From assembly GCA_949294335.1 (NCBI GenBank), contig CASFGO010000027.1, positions 119,527 to 183,526 of the forward strand: a stretch of 64,000 bases of DNA, given 5' to 3'. The translations under genes and the position numbers were made by a program. Below the pieces are notes generated by a model that saw only the letters and a program-made list of their open reading frames with translations, ran no database searches and was not told the DNA's origin. Position 1 is the first letter of the stretch. Each line of letters starts with the position of its first letter. This stretch comes from an uncultured bacterium. Lineage in GTDB: Bacteria; Cyanobacteriota; Vampirovibrionia; Gastranaerophilales; Gastranaerophilaceae. Below are positions 25,677 to 34,036 of the stretch, one piece after another.

Positions 25677-26774
25677 ATGTTAAGAGCCGGAATTGTAGGA
25701 CTACCAAATGTAGGAAAATCAACTTTATTTAATGCTTTAACTGCATCAAAAAATGCACAAAGCGCAAATTACCCGTTTTGTACAATAGAACCTAATGTAG
25801 GTGTTGTAACAGTTCCAGATGAACGTTTAGATATTCTAGCAAAATTGTGTAAAACTCAAGAAGTTATTCCAACAGCAATTGAATTTGTAGATATTGCAGG
25901 ACTTGTTAAAGGTGCAAGCAAAGGTGAAGGATTAGGAAATCAATTTTTACATAATATAAGAGAAGTTGATGCCATCATTCAAGTTGTAAGGTGTTTTGAT
26001 GATGAAAATACAATCCATGTTGATGGTAAAGTTGATCCTATTTCTGATATTGAAGTAATTAATACTGAATTAATTCTTGCAGATTTAGCATCTATTGAAA
26101 AACGTCAAGCAAGAATTTTAAAAGTTGTAAAATCTGGTGATAAAGAAGCAGTGTTAGAAGATAAAGTTCTCAAAAAGATTACTGATTTATTATCAGAAGG
26201 CTCTTTTATAAAACCTGAAGATTATTTTGATGATGAAGAAATGAATGTTCTTAAAAATCTTAACTTAATGTCTGTTAAACCTGTTATTTATTGCGCTAAT
26301 GTCTCTGAAAATGATATGAAAGAAGGAAATAAATATACTCAACTTGTTGGAGAATATGCAAAATCTCATGGTGCTGAAATGGTGATAATTTCAGCAAAAA
26401 TAGAAGAAGAACTTGTTGAATTAGGACCAGATGAAGCAAAAGAATACCTTGCAGATTTAGGAGTTGAAGATAGTGGTATTAATAAAATGATTAAGTCTGT
26501 TTACTCACTATTAAATCTAATCACTTATATTACTGCTGGGGAAAAAGAAGTAAGAGCATGGACTATTACAAAGGGAACAAAAGCTCCACAAGCTGCAGGA
26601 GTTATTCATACAGATTTCGAAAAAGGTTTTATCAGAGCGGAAATAACTCCTTATAAAGACTTCAAAGAACTAGGTTCTTATACTGCTTGCAAAGAAAAAG
26701 GTGTAACACGTCTTGAAGGAAAAGATTATGTTATGCAAGACGGTGATTTAGCTCATTTTCGTTTTAATGTATAG
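25677..26774 (+). CDS. ychF: Ribosome-binding ATPase YchF (OLA1)
   Basis: Obg-family P-loop protein that prefers ATP and binds ribosomes; implicated in oxidative stress response. 365 residues. G1 GLPNVGKST (8-16), G3 DIAGLVKGAS, an NVSENDM-type variant region in place of NKxD, and the C-terminal TGS-like domain with TITKGTKAPQAAGVIHTDFE, highly conserved in YchF. It starts directly after the deoC stop with no gap. Length matches the family. Confidence 0.96.
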   Translation: MLRAGIVGLPNVGKSTLFNALTASKNAQSANYPFCTIEPNVGVVTVPDERLDILAKLCKTQEVIPTAIEFVDIAGLVKGASKGEGLGNQFLHNIREVDAIIQVVRCFDDENTIHVDGKVDPISDIEVINTELILADLASIEKRQARILKVVKSGDKEAVLEDKVLKKITDLLSEGSFIKPEDYFDDEEMNVLKNLNLMSVKPVIYCANVSENDMKEGNKYTQLVGEYAKSHGAEMVIISAKIEEELVELGPDEAKEYLADLGVEDSGINKMIKSVYSLLNLITYITAGEKEVRAWTITKGTKAPQAAGVIHTDFEKGFIRAEITPYKDFKELGSYTACKEKGVTRLEGKDYVMQDGDLAHFRFNV

Positions 26775-26868
26775 TAATAATATCCTACATTTAAGGTAGG
26801 AATGTTTATACAAAATACCGTATAATCTATTTGTTGATTAATATCAAAAAATCATTAAAGAATAGAAT

Positions 26869-27714
26869 ATGAAACGGGTTTTACTAACATTAACAGCTTT
26901 AATATTATTGTCGTCTTCAGTGTTTGCAAATGCAATGACAGAGGAAAAAATTTCTGATGCAATTTCTTTATATAAAAAAGGGGATTACACTGAATGTATA
27001 AAAAATCTTGATACTATAATTTCTCAAGATTCTTCTTATCCTGTTGCATATTATTATTTAGGTCTTTGTTATGCAAAAACTCATAAACGAGATTTAGCTA
27101 TAAAAAATTATGATAAAGTAATATCTTTATCTACTGATAAATCTTTAAAAAGCATGGCAAAAGCCGCTAAAGATTGTTTAGGTACATCTGGATTTACAGG
27201 CATGGATGCTCAACTATCAATTAGCAACAACTCTAAAGCTGAACGATTTATAACTCCAGAAATAAAAAAAGAAGAACTTTCTACAGATAAAAAAATAATT
27301 TCACAACAACCTAGAAAAGAAGAATCTAAAAAAGATATAAAACAGCCATCAAACGCAGAAATAGGTGCAGCAATAATGACATTAAAAAAAGCAGGTTTAT
27401 GGAATGGCAATAATCCTTCAACAATAACAAGCCAGCAACAATCAGCTGACAATGCAAAGAAAAACCAAGATATGATGGCAAAAATGTATATGCAACAGTT
27501 AACTCAACAAATGAATAATCCTGCATACCTTATGATGGGAATGAATGGAAATAACAATAATAGTATGGGTGGTATGAATATGATGAATATGTTACCATTT
27601 ATGATGAATCAAGATGGAAATAGTAATCCTGCTGCAAATCAGCAGTTCATACAAACAATGATGATGTCCCAGATGATGCCAAACTTCGATTTTTCATCAT
27701 CTGATAATAAGTAA
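26869..27714 (+). CDS. Secreted TPR protein with Met/Asn-rich tail
   Basis: 281 residues. A clear Sec signal peptide (MKRVLLTLTALILLSSSVFA) predicts export. Residues about 25-100 hold two TPR-like repeats (KGDYTECIKNLDTIISQD, AVAYYYLGLCYAKTHKRD-type), a protein-protein interaction scaffold. The centre is Lys/Ser-rich. The last ~100 residues are dominated by Met, Asn and Gln (MMGMNGNNNNSMGGMNMMN), probably disordered. It stands just before fliW, but a functional link is unproven. A TATAAT about 40 bases upstream is the likely promoter. It is a useful contrast: unlike the shared-promoter set, it has a standard signal peptide. Confidence 0.75.
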   Translation: MKRVLLTLTALILLSSSVFANAMTEEKISDAISLYKKGDYTECIKNLDTIISQDSSYPVAYYYLGLCYAKTHKRDLAIKNYDKVISLSTDKSLKSMAKAAKDCLGTSGFTGMDAQLSISNNSKAERFITPEIKKEELSTDKKIISQQPRKEESKKDIKQPSNAEIGAAIMTLKKAGLWNGNNPSTITSQQQSADNAKKNQDMMAKMYMQQLTQQMNNPAYLMMGMNGNNNNSMGGMNMMNMLPFMMNQDGNSNPAANQQFIQTMMMSQMMPNFDFSSSDNK

Positions 27715-27751
27715 AATAAAAAAATATATAGGATAAGTTAAAGGGAAAAAC

Positions 27752-28180
27752 ATGAAAATTAGTACAACACGATTTGGAGAAATTGAGGTTAACGATGACG
27801 CAATTTTTACATTCGTAATGCCAATGATAGGTTATGAGGATGAAGATAAGTATGTTATCGTTGAACATGGTGAAGATTCACCATTTAAATGGATGCAATC
27901 CTTAAAAAGTCCGGAATTAGCTTTTGTAATGACATCAGCAGCATATTTTGAATTTGATTATATTATCGACATTCCGGATTCTGCAGTAGAAAAACTAAAA
28001 ATTGAATCCACTGACGATATTTTAGTTTTAAATGTTGCGGCAATACCAAATAGTAACCCAAGGGGAACTAGAGTTAACTTATTAGCTCCTGTAATATTAA
28101 ATACCGCACAAAAAACAGCCGGACAAATTATATTATCAGGATCTGGTTATGATGTAAACTTTCCACTATTTAAAGATTAA
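27752..28180 (+). CDS. fliW: FliW, CsrA antagonist
   Basis: 142 residues, the usual size. It begins MKISTTRFGEIEVNDDAIFTF and contains the family regions for the beta-barrel fold, with FKWMQSLKSPELAFVM and LNVAAIPN. In other bacteria FliW binds either flagellin or CsrA, releasing CsrA-repressed mRNAs as flagellin is exported. It sits 11 bases upstream of csrA, the standard arrangement. AAAGGGA precedes ATG. No flagellin or other flagellar gene is in the window. Confidence 0.9.
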   Translation: MKISTTRFGEIEVNDDAIFTFVMPMIGYEDEDKYVIVEHGEDSPFKWMQSLKSPELAFVMTSAAYFEFDYIIDIPDSAVEKLKIESTDDILVLNVAAIPNSNPRGTRVNLLAPVILNTAQKTAGQIILSGSGYDVNFPLFKD

Positions 28181-28191
28181 GGATTTATCAA

Positions 28192-28551
28192 ATGTTAATA
28201 ATTACAAGAAAAAATGGTCAAAAAATCATGATAAATGATGATATAGAGATAACAGTAGTAGAATCTCGAAATGGGTCTTGTAAAATAGCAATCGAAGCAC
28301 CTAAGAGTTTCAAAATTTATCGTGAAGAAATATATGTTCAAATAAAACTTGCAAACTTAATGGGGCAAGAATCTTCTCCTGCTATGTTAGATAAAGCATC
28401 AGAATTACTTGCGAAAAAAGATGTTAAATTTAATACTCAAATTAAAACTGCAGTTACGGATGAAGAAATTATAGTTAAAGACTCTCCAAAAACTGAACAT
28501 AAAACAAGAGTATTTGTAAAAAAACAAAATAATAATGATAACAAATTATAA
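28192..28551 (+). CDS. csrA: CsrA RNA-binding regulator with long C-terminal extension
   Basis: The first ~60 residues are CsrA: MLIITRKNGQKIMINDDIEI, then KIAIEAPKSFKIYREEIY with the RNA-contacting RxE. CsrA binds GGA motifs near ribosome sites and represses translation. Here the protein continues to 119 residues, about twice the usual 55-75, with a Lys/Asp-rich tail of no recognised fold. The extended end resembles the region that FliW contacts in Bacillus CsrA, but sequence similarity cannot be judged by eye. It overlaps the next gene by 17 bases. Confidence 0.9.
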   Translation: MLIITRKNGQKIMINDDIEITVVESRNGSCKIAIEAPKSFKIYREEIYVQIKLANLMGQESSPAMLDKASELLAKKDVKFNTQIKTAVTDEEIIVKDSPKTEHKTRVFVKKQNNNDNKL

Positions 28552-29125
28552 TGATGCAAAAAAACAGTTAGAATCAGGAATAGTAGAAAACTGTTCAAGT
28601 TACTTTAAAAAATATGGGTATAGCTTGGAGTATGGCTATTGCCTGATTCTTGACGGGAAATTAACAGAAGCAGAAAAAGAACTCAAAAAAAATGATTCTA
28701 TAAGAGCAGATTGGGCACTTAAGTTGATACCTTTTATGCAAGGTTATGTTGAAATATTACCAACATATTTTCAAATTAGGAACTTTTTAGAAATTGATAT
28801 AAATTTATTATTATTGGCTAAACAAAAGGATTTTGTTGCCTATATTCTAGGAGGAGCCGATTTATTATACTCAGTAAATTGCGAGTCATATAAATTTATA
28901 TCAAGAGTGCTTATGAATAATGGATACTTTGATAGTTCAAAGACATATTTAGATAAAGCAAAAGATTCAACATATAATGATCCAGAACTTCATTTTATGT
29001 ACTGTCAGTATTATATTTATAATAAAGATTTTGCCAAAGCACTACAAGCTATAAATGATTGTTTAGCAATTTTACCAGAATACTATCCTGCCAAAAAAAT
29101 TAAAGAAGCTTTGCTCTTAAAATAA
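28535..29125 (+). CDS. TPR-like protein translationally coupled to csrA
   Basis: 196 residues, helical throughout, with no signal peptide. The C-terminal part has TPR-like pairs (YFDSSKTYLDKAKDSTYNDP, KDFAKALQAINDCLAILPEY). The start lies inside csrA and has no Shine-Dalgarno site, so it probably depends on translation of csrA. The fliW-csrA-TPR order suggests a role with that regulatory pair; this is inference. The SRP RNA promoter begins within its 3' end. Confidence 0.7.
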   Translation: MITNYNDAKKQLESGIVENCSSYFKKYGYSLEYGYCLILDGKLTEAEKELKKNDSIRADWALKLIPFMQGYVEILPTYFQIRNFLEIDINLLLLAKQKDFVAYILGGADLLYSVNCESYKFISRVLMNNGYFDSSKTYLDKAKDSTYNDPELHFMYCQYYIYNKDFAKALQAINDCLAILPEYYPAKKIKEALLLK

Positions 29126-29138
29126 TTTATGCTAGAAT
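29111..29138 (+). promoter_or_regulatory. Promoter of the SRP RNA
   Basis: TTGCTC (29111-29116), a 16-base spacer and TAGAAT (29133-29138) put the expected start at about 29145, where the RNA's closing helix begins. The -35 lies inside the preceding gene. Confidence 0.6.
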
Positions 29139-29144
29139 AAAGTT

Positions 29145-29408
29145 GACCGTGCTCCACGGGGACATAGCGGACCTCTCGACCCGAACGCTTAGCGGGGTGC
29201 AGGGCCTACTGTGAGGCTTGTAGGAGTGCTATCTAAGGGATTTTTTATCGTTGATAACTTAATATGTAGTGGCGTAAAATGTCGAACCGTGTCAGGGTGG
29301 AAACACAGCAGCACTAAGGCAACCTTTGCGGGTATTATATTATTAAGGAGGAGATAAAAAATTTTAAAGAAGTATTTTTATTTGCCGATAGGTAGTGGCA
29401 CGGTTTTT
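29145..29408 (+). ncRNA. ffs: Signal recognition particle RNA, large bacterial form
   Basis: RNA scaffold of the SRP, which targets nascent membrane proteins through Ffh. The S-domain tip is recognisable at about 29289-29321: GTCAGG, GGAA and AGCAGC followed by CTAAGG, the Ffh-binding helix 8 signature. The ends pair as ACCGTGC (29146-29152) with GCACGGT (29398-29404), followed at once by a T run. Length is about 260 nt, close to the Bacillus 6S-type scRNA and much longer than the 4.5S RNA of E. coli. The 5' part therefore probably forms an Alu domain. Confidence 0.9.
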
Positions 29409-29425
29409 ATATTATGAGGGTATAT

Positions 29426-29701
29426 ATGAGAAAAATTATTGCATTAATATTAGGGTGTTTGATTTCTGTTTATATTTGCAAATATTGGGGAATAATTTCT
29501 TCTATATTAGGCGCTAAATTAGCATATATATTAATGGTTTATGTTGTTGCAATGGGAATTATTCACCTAGGAGGAATATCACTTAAAATACTCGCTGCAT
29601 TATTTGTGTTAATTGAACCTATTGCTGATAAATATTGTTATTGGTATGAAAATACTCGTTTTTATGAGTGGTTGCATCGAAATGATGAAAATAAATATTA
29701 A
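29426..29701 (+). CDS. Small membrane protein of unknown function
   Basis: 91 residues from the chosen start. Two or three hydrophobic segments (IIALILGCLISVYIC, YILMVYVVAMGIIHL, ISLKILAALFVLIEP) are followed by a polar C-terminus (FYEWLHRNDENKY). The frame also opens at an ATG 12 bases earlier, but GAGGG is correctly placed only for 29426. It lies directly behind the SRP RNA terminator run. I recognise no family. Confidence 0.65.
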   Translation: MRKIIALILGCLISVYICKYWGIISSILGAKLAYILMVYVVAMGIIHLGGISLKILAALFVLIEPIADKYCYWYENTRFYEWLHRNDENKY

Positions 29702-29705
29702 GAGT

Positions 29706-29760
29706 TGTAACATATATTTTTTACTCTGAAATTAAATAATAAAAAAAAACTTTATTTATA
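29706..29760 (+). promoter_or_regulatory. Shared tripartite promoter motif (Gly/Ser/Cys-rich gene)
   Basis: TGTAACA (29706-29712), 15 bases, GAAA within CTCTGAAA (GAAA at 29728-29731), 19 bases, then TTTATTTATA (29751-29760). TGTAACA to TTTAT is 38 bases. The CTCTGAAATTAA block also occurs before the coiled-coil gene at 10300. Confidence 0.6.
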
Positions 29761-29784
29761 ATGTAAAGATGAGAGGATGTAAAA

Positions 29785-30168
29785 ATGGCACTTGGATTTT
29801 CTTCGCATTATAAATCAGGAGAGCAAGCATTCGGTAGTTTAACTCAAATGTCATATAGCAATGATACCGAATCAGCTGGGACAGTTGCAAATTACCCTAG
29901 TTTAATAATAGGTCAAGATTCATCATTATTTAATAATAATATTACTTATGATAGTTGTGAATTTTCATCACCTGTAGTAATTGATTATACACAATATGCA
30001 TCAATTGCAGAAGGAGGAACCTCTTGTGAAACAGCCGGTTCAGTTGCTTATTCACCAACAGGTACTTCTATTGGTGTAAACAGCGGAGGTAGTATATCAT
30101 CATTCTCAGGAGGTGCAGTATCATTCTCTGGTGGTGGCGGAATGAGTTGCGCTTCTTTCACTTGCTAA
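29785..30168 (+). CDS. Gly/Ser/Cys-rich 127-residue protein
   Basis: No family recognised. Composition is dominated by Ser, Gly, Thr and Tyr, with few charges. Four cysteines occur in DSCEF, TSCET, MSCAS and the final FTC. The end is a Gly/Ser-rich, aromatic-spaced run (SSFSGGAVSFSGGGGMSC). There is no signal peptide. GAGAGG precedes ATG. It has the full shared promoter and its own strong terminator, so it is an independent unit. A secreted structural protein or a peptide precursor with a C-terminal core are both possible; no modifying enzyme is adjacent. Confidence 0.65.
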   Translation: MALGFSSHYKSGEQAFGSLTQMSYSNDTESAGTVANYPSLIIGQDSSLFNNNITYDSCEFSSPVVIDYTQYASIAEGGTSCETAGSVAYSPTGTSIGVNSGGSISSFSGGAVSFSGGGGMSCASFTC

Positions 30169-30194
30169 GCAATTAAATTAATGAATAAGAAAAA

Positions 30195-30228
30195 GAAAAG
30201 CTCAAGTTAATAAACTTGAGCTTTTCTT
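30195..30228 (+). terminator. Bidirectional terminator
   Basis: A 14-base perfect stem (30195-30208 with 30213-30226) with a 4-base loop, between converging genes and pyrimidine/purine-rich on both flanks. Confidence 0.85.
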
Positions 30229-30245
30229 CTAAATACATAAAATTA

Positions 30246-30518
30246 TTATACTTGTGCTTTTTGTGCATCAAAACAATTTTTACATAAAACTTCTCTTCCA
30301 GGAATTGGTCTGAAAGGCACTTGTGTTTTTGCCCCACATTTAGAACAAACAGCATCATACATTTTTCTTCTGTTCTTTTGTCTTCTAGCTTTTCTACAAT
30401 CTGGGCATCTTTTGGGCTTATTTGTAAGTCCTTTTTCTGCATAAAATTCTTGTTCTCCTGCACTAAAGATAAATTCTTTACCACAGTCCTCACAAATAAG
30501 TGTTTCATCTTGGTACAT
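30246..30518 (-). CDS. Zinc-ribbon protein (CxxC-x17-CxxC type)
   Basis: 90 residues with two zinc-ribbon modules. The first uses CEDCGKEF and CPDC. The second is CSKCGAKTQVPFRPIPG ending VLCKNCF, with 17 residues between the two CxxC pairs, a widespread small domain of unknown role. A basic linker (KARRQKNRRK) separates them and could bind nucleic acid. The frame extends to 30575, but AGGAG sits correctly for the ATG at 30516-30518. TTGCAT-16-TATAAT upstream is a plausible promoter. Confidence 0.85.
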   Translation of the reverse strand: MYQDETLICEDCGKEFIFSAGEQEFYAEKGLTNKPKRCPDCRKARRQKNRRKMYDAVCSKCGAKTQVPFRPIPGREVLCKNCFDAQKAQV

Positions 30519-30604
30519 ACTGTTTCTCCTAAATTTAGTGACAATTGATATTATAAAAATATCTATAATAGCCATTATAGCTTTTTTTTTACAAAATGCA
30601 ACTT

Positions 30605-31459
30605 TTAGTCATTAAATTTAGGGTAAGAACCAAGATGTTTAAAGGTTTTTACATGTTGTAAAACTTGAAACATTGTTTTTGCAATTTTATCATCAAGAAC
30701 ATGCCCATCAAAATCAATATAAAAAGTATATTCTCCTAATGACTTTCTTGATGGTCTTGATGAAATATAAGTCATATTAATATTATTATTTTTTAAAATT
30801 GTAAGAATATCACACAATGCACCAGATTTATTTTCAGTAGAAAAAGTAATACTTGTTTTATCATTATTTGTGATACATTGTTTCTCTGGATAACCAATTA
30901 AAATAAATCTAGTTTGATTAAATTTCTCATCATTAATCCCAATATCAAGCATGGGTTTATTATAATAACTTGCAGAAAATTTATTTCCTATTGCTGCAAT
31001 TTCAGGATTTTCTACTGTTAAAGATTTTACAGCATTCGCAGTTGAAGACTCTGATTCTAAAATTATATTGTCTTGGAATTTACTATATATATAATCATAA
31101 CATTGAGATAATGCCTGAGGATGAGAAATTATTTTTCTAATTTGAGAAAAATCTTTTGCATATGTTATTAGACAGTGCTCGATAGTAACAACTGTTTCAC
31201 CTAAAATTTTTATTTCTGAATCTTTTATTCGTGATAAATTATCAATAGTTTCTTTTACCGTTCCTTCAATAGAATTTTCTATTGGTAATACTGCTAAATT
31301 TTTTCTATTTTTCCAATTATTAATATCAGAAATAACAGCAGTAATAGTTCTCATAGGAATTTCTTTATACCCTTGAAGATTAAAAGTTTTTATAAATTGC
31401 TCTTTTGCAAAATCAGTATAAGATGTTTTTGGTCCTAAAAAATAAATTTGATTTTCCAT
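30605..31459 (-). CDS. pheA: Prephenate dehydratase
   Basis: Converts prephenate to phenylpyruvate in phenylalanine synthesis. 284 residues, monofunctional (no chorismate mutase domain). The catalytic region starts with LGPKTSYTDFAKEQF, near the canonical GPxGTFS element, and has ENSIEGTVKETID and later TRFILIG. A C-terminal ACT domain (about 200-284), with SRPSRKSLGEYTFYIDFDGH, senses Phe. It is divergent from the DAHP synthase gene, pairing entry and exit steps of the pathway. TATAAT lies 6 bases before ATG, with no ribosome site: probably leaderless. Confidence 0.94.
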   Translation of the reverse strand: MENQIYFLGPKTSYTDFAKEQFIKTFNLQGYKEIPMRTITAVISDINNWKNRKNLAVLPIENSIEGTVKETIDNLSRIKDSEIKILGETVVTIEHCLITYAKDFSQIRKIISHPQALSQCYDYIYSKFQDNIILESESSTANAVKSLTVENPEIAAIGNKFSASYYNKPMLDIGINDEKFNQTRFILIGYPEKQCITNNDKTSITFSTENKSGALCDILTILKNNNINMTYISSRPSRKSLGEYTFYIDFDGHVLDDKIAKTMFQVLQHVKTFKHLGSYPKFND

Positions 31460-31465
31460 ATTTAG

Positions 31466-31474
31466 ATTATATCA
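31466..31474 (-). promoter_or_regulatory. pheA extended -10 box, leaderless arrangement
   Basis: Reading leftward, TGATATAAT (31466-31474) is an extended -10 whose hexamer ends 6 bases before the pheA ATG. The -35 is weak. It is divergent from the aroF-type promoter in the same 73-base gap. Confidence 0.6.
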
Positions 31475-31481
31475 AATAAAT

Positions 31482-31509
31482 TTGCAAAGAATTAATCAAC
31501 ATTTATAAT
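31482..31509 (+). promoter_or_regulatory. Promoter of the DAHP synthase gene
   Basis: TTGCAA (31482-31487), 16 bases, TATAAT (31504-31509), followed by AAGGAG before the ATG at 31533. Note that TTGCAA here is at normal sigma70 spacing, unlike the shared motif. Confidence 0.6.
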
Positions 31510-31532
31510 AAATTACATAAGGAGAATTTAAT

Positions 31533-32573
31533 ATGATAATAATTATGGAACCAGGAGCTACAGAAGCTCAAATTAACAATGTCGTAAAGCATTTAGAAGA
31601 TAATGATTTTAGAATTAATATAAACTATGGTGAAGTCTTTACAGTTATAGCTGCAATTGGAGATAAACGATTAGTACAACCACATTCAATAAACTCATTT
31701 GATGGAGTAAGAGAAGTAAAATTAATTCAAGAACCTTTTAAACTTGCAAGTAGAGAAAGTAAAAAAGAAGATACAGTAATAGAATTTTCTAATGGTGTTA
31801 AAATTGGAGGAAACAATAAACCAGTTGTAATGGCAGGACCTTGCAGCGTTGAAGAAGATTTTGATGCATTATTAGAAATTGCAACTGCCGTAAAAGAATC
31901 AGGTGCAGAAATTTTAAGGGGAGGAGCATTTAAACCTAGAACATCTCCATACGATTTCCAAGGATTAGAAGAAAAAGGACTCCGCTATTTAAGAGACGCT
32001 GCAGATAAAACAGGATTATTAATAATAACAGAAGTTATGGATACTTTAGATTTACCTTTAATTTGCGAATATGCAGATATTGTACAAGTAGGTGCTAGAA
32101 ATATGCAAAACTTTAAACTATTAAAGGCAATTGGAAAAACTAATAAACCTGTAATGTTAAAAAGAGGGCCTTCAGCAGGCATAAGAGAATTTTTATTAGC
32201 CGCTGAACATATTATGTATAATGGGAACGAAAACGTTATTCTTTGTGAAAGAGGAATAAAAGGTTTTGACTCTAACTATACAAGAAATACCTTAGATTTA
32301 GCAGCGGTTCCAGTTATAAAAAAATATTCTCATTTACCAATAATAGTTGACCCAAGCCATGCTACAGGCAAAAGATATTTAATTGAACCAATGTCAAAAG
32401 CTTCAATCGTTGCAGGCGCGCACGGTTTAATGGTTGAAGTACATAATAATCCAGATAAAGCATATTCTGATGGTGCACAAAGCCTTACAATTCCACAATT
32501 TAAAACTTTAATGGCTCATTTATCAGCATTGGTTAAAGTTCTTGATGAAAGTAAAGATTTAATAGTGGTATAA
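31533..32573 (+). CDS. aroF: 3-deoxy-7-phosphoheptulonate synthase (DAHP synthase)
   Basis: First step of the shikimate pathway: PEP plus erythrose 4-phosphate. 346 residues of the type I-beta form. An N-terminal ~70-residue ferredoxin-like regulatory domain (MIIIMEPGATEAQINNVV) precedes the barrel. Catalytic landmarks are VMAGPCSVE, RGGAFKPRTSPYDFQG, MLKRGPSAG and IIVDPSHATG. The N-terminal domain resembles the Tyr/Phe-feedback module of Thermotoga DAHP synthase. The gene symbol is a family guess, as naming varies. It is divergent from pheA. Confidence 0.93.
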   Translation: MIIIMEPGATEAQINNVVKHLEDNDFRININYGEVFTVIAAIGDKRLVQPHSINSFDGVREVKLIQEPFKLASRESKKEDTVIEFSNGVKIGGNNKPVVMAGPCSVEEDFDALLEIATAVKESGAEILRGGAFKPRTSPYDFQGLEEKGLRYLRDAADKTGLLIITEVMDTLDLPLICEYADIVQVGARNMQNFKLLKAIGKTNKPVMLKRGPSAGIREFLLAAEHIMYNGNENVILCERGIKGFDSNYTRNTLDLAAVPVIKKYSHLPIIVDPSHATGKRYLIEPMSKASIVAGAHGLMVEVHNNPDKAYSDGAQSLTIPQFKTLMAHLSALVKVLDESKDLIVV

Positions 32574-32656
32574 ACCCATATTTTACTTGAAATATTTAAT
32601 ATAATTTAGTACAATATTTGAGTAATTATTGGTTATGATATGAGAGGATTTATCGA

Positions 32657-33979
32657 ATGAAACTACACATGCAAGTGCTAATTGCCCTTGGCTTAGGATT
32701 TAAAAGAAATTGGCACATATTTTTTGGTTTAGTTGCCGGTATTTTAGTTGGCGCACTTTTACATACACATTCTAATCCATTTGTTATAAATGTATTGACA
32801 TTTGTTGGTCAATTGTTTATCAGATTGATTCAAATGGTTGTAATACCTTTAGTTATTTCTGCCATTGTAATTGGGATTACAAGCGTTGGTGATAATAAGC
32901 AATTGGGTAAGTTTGGTAAAAAGATGATTCTATATTATGGGATTATAACAATTGCTGCAGTAACAATAGGTGCATTCCTAGCATTAGTATTTAAACCAGG
33001 TTTAGGAGCAGCTCATTACATTAATTCAGATGTAGCAGTAGGAATCCAATCACAAGTATCCCATACAATAGAAGTTCAAAGAGATAATTTATTAAATATT
33101 TTCTTAGGTTTTATTCCTAAAAACCCATTAGAATCTATTGCAAAAGGGGATATGGTTCCAATTATTGTATTTGCATTAATTTTCTCAATTGCTCTCGCTA
33201 AAGTTGGAGATGTTAATCGCTCAATAGTTTCATTCTTTGAATCAGTTTTTGCAGCGACTATGAAAGTGACTGATTGGATTATGTTTTTTGCCGCTCCAGG
33301 TGTTTTCGCTTTAACAGCGGTTTCTGTGTCTACATTCGGAATTGATATATTCTCAAGTATTTCAAAATATTTATTGGTTCTTGCGGTTGGTTTTGGTTTG
33401 CAACTGTTTGTTGTTTATCCGTTATTCTTAAAGGTTTTTTCAAAAGTTCCAATATTAATGTTATATGCTGCGATTGCTGAAGCTATGATGGTAGCATTTG
33501 GAACAGCAAGTTCTTCTGCTACATTACCATTAACAATTGCTTGTTGTGAAAAAAGAGGTATATCTCATAAAGTATCAAGCTTTGTATTACCATTAGGTGC
33601 AACATTAAGTATGGATGGGACAGCATTATTACAAACCGTAGCTGTTATATTCTTAACACAGGCTTATGGTGTGGCTCTAACTCCATTTTTAATTATTCAA
33701 ATAGCATTATTAGCAATAGTAGCATCAAGTACTTGTGCAGGTATTCCTGGTGCAGGTTTAATTACTATTGCGCTAATATTAAATGGTATGGGCTTATCTC
33801 CTGAACAATTAGTTGCAGGATTTGCGTTCTTGTTCACAATCGAAAGATTAACAGATATGATGAGAACATTAATTAATGTTACCTCTGATGCTGTTGTAGC
33901 AGCAGCTATTGCAGATAATGAAAATGAAATCAATTATGATTTATTAACAAATCCTTCTGCATATAATGAAATTATATAA
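32657..33979 (+). CDS. Dicarboxylate/amino acid:cation symporter (DAACS)
   Basis: 440 residues, about eight helices plus two re-entrant loops. Hallmarks of the glutamate/aspartate/C4-dicarboxylate family are visible: the serine-rich hairpin (AFGTASSSATLPLTI), the MDGTALLQTVAVIF region (NMDGTA-like) and the second hairpin AGIPGAGLI. The late RTLINVTSDAVVA contains the substrate-binding Asp/Asn region. It imports glutamate, aspartate, serine or C4 acids with Na+ or H+; the substrate is not determinable. GAGAGG precedes ATG. Monocistronic. Confidence 0.92.
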   Translation: MKLHMQVLIALGLGFKRNWHIFFGLVAGILVGALLHTHSNPFVINVLTFVGQLFIRLIQMVVIPLVISAIVIGITSVGDNKQLGKFGKKMILYYGIITIAAVTIGAFLALVFKPGLGAAHYINSDVAVGIQSQVSHTIEVQRDNLLNIFLGFIPKNPLESIAKGDMVPIIVFALIFSIALAKVGDVNRSIVSFFESVFAATMKVTDWIMFFAAPGVFALTAVSVSTFGIDIFSSISKYLLVLAVGFGLQLFVVYPLFLKVFSKVPILMLYAAIAEAMMVAFGTASSSATLPLTIACCEKRGISHKVSSFVLPLGATLSMDGTALLQTVAVIFLTQAYGVALTPFLIIQIALLAIVASSTCAGIPGAGLITIALILNGMGLSPEQLVAGFAFLFTIERLTDMMRTLINVTSDAVVAAAIADNENEINYDLLTNPSAYNEII

Positions 33980-33998
33980 TTTATAAAATTAATACACT

Positions 33999-34036
33999 AA
34001 AAAGCTCTTAAGAAAATTTTCTTAAGAGCTTTTTAC
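33999..34036 (+). terminator. Bidirectional terminator
   Basis: A 14-base perfect stem (33999-34012 with 34021-34034), with an AAAATTTT centre that extends pairing, between convergent genes, T-rich on both exits. Confidence 0.88.

Noticed and set aside
26783..26801. A 6-base hairpin after ychF
   Set aside because: The stem is short and no T tract follows, so it is not a convincing terminator.
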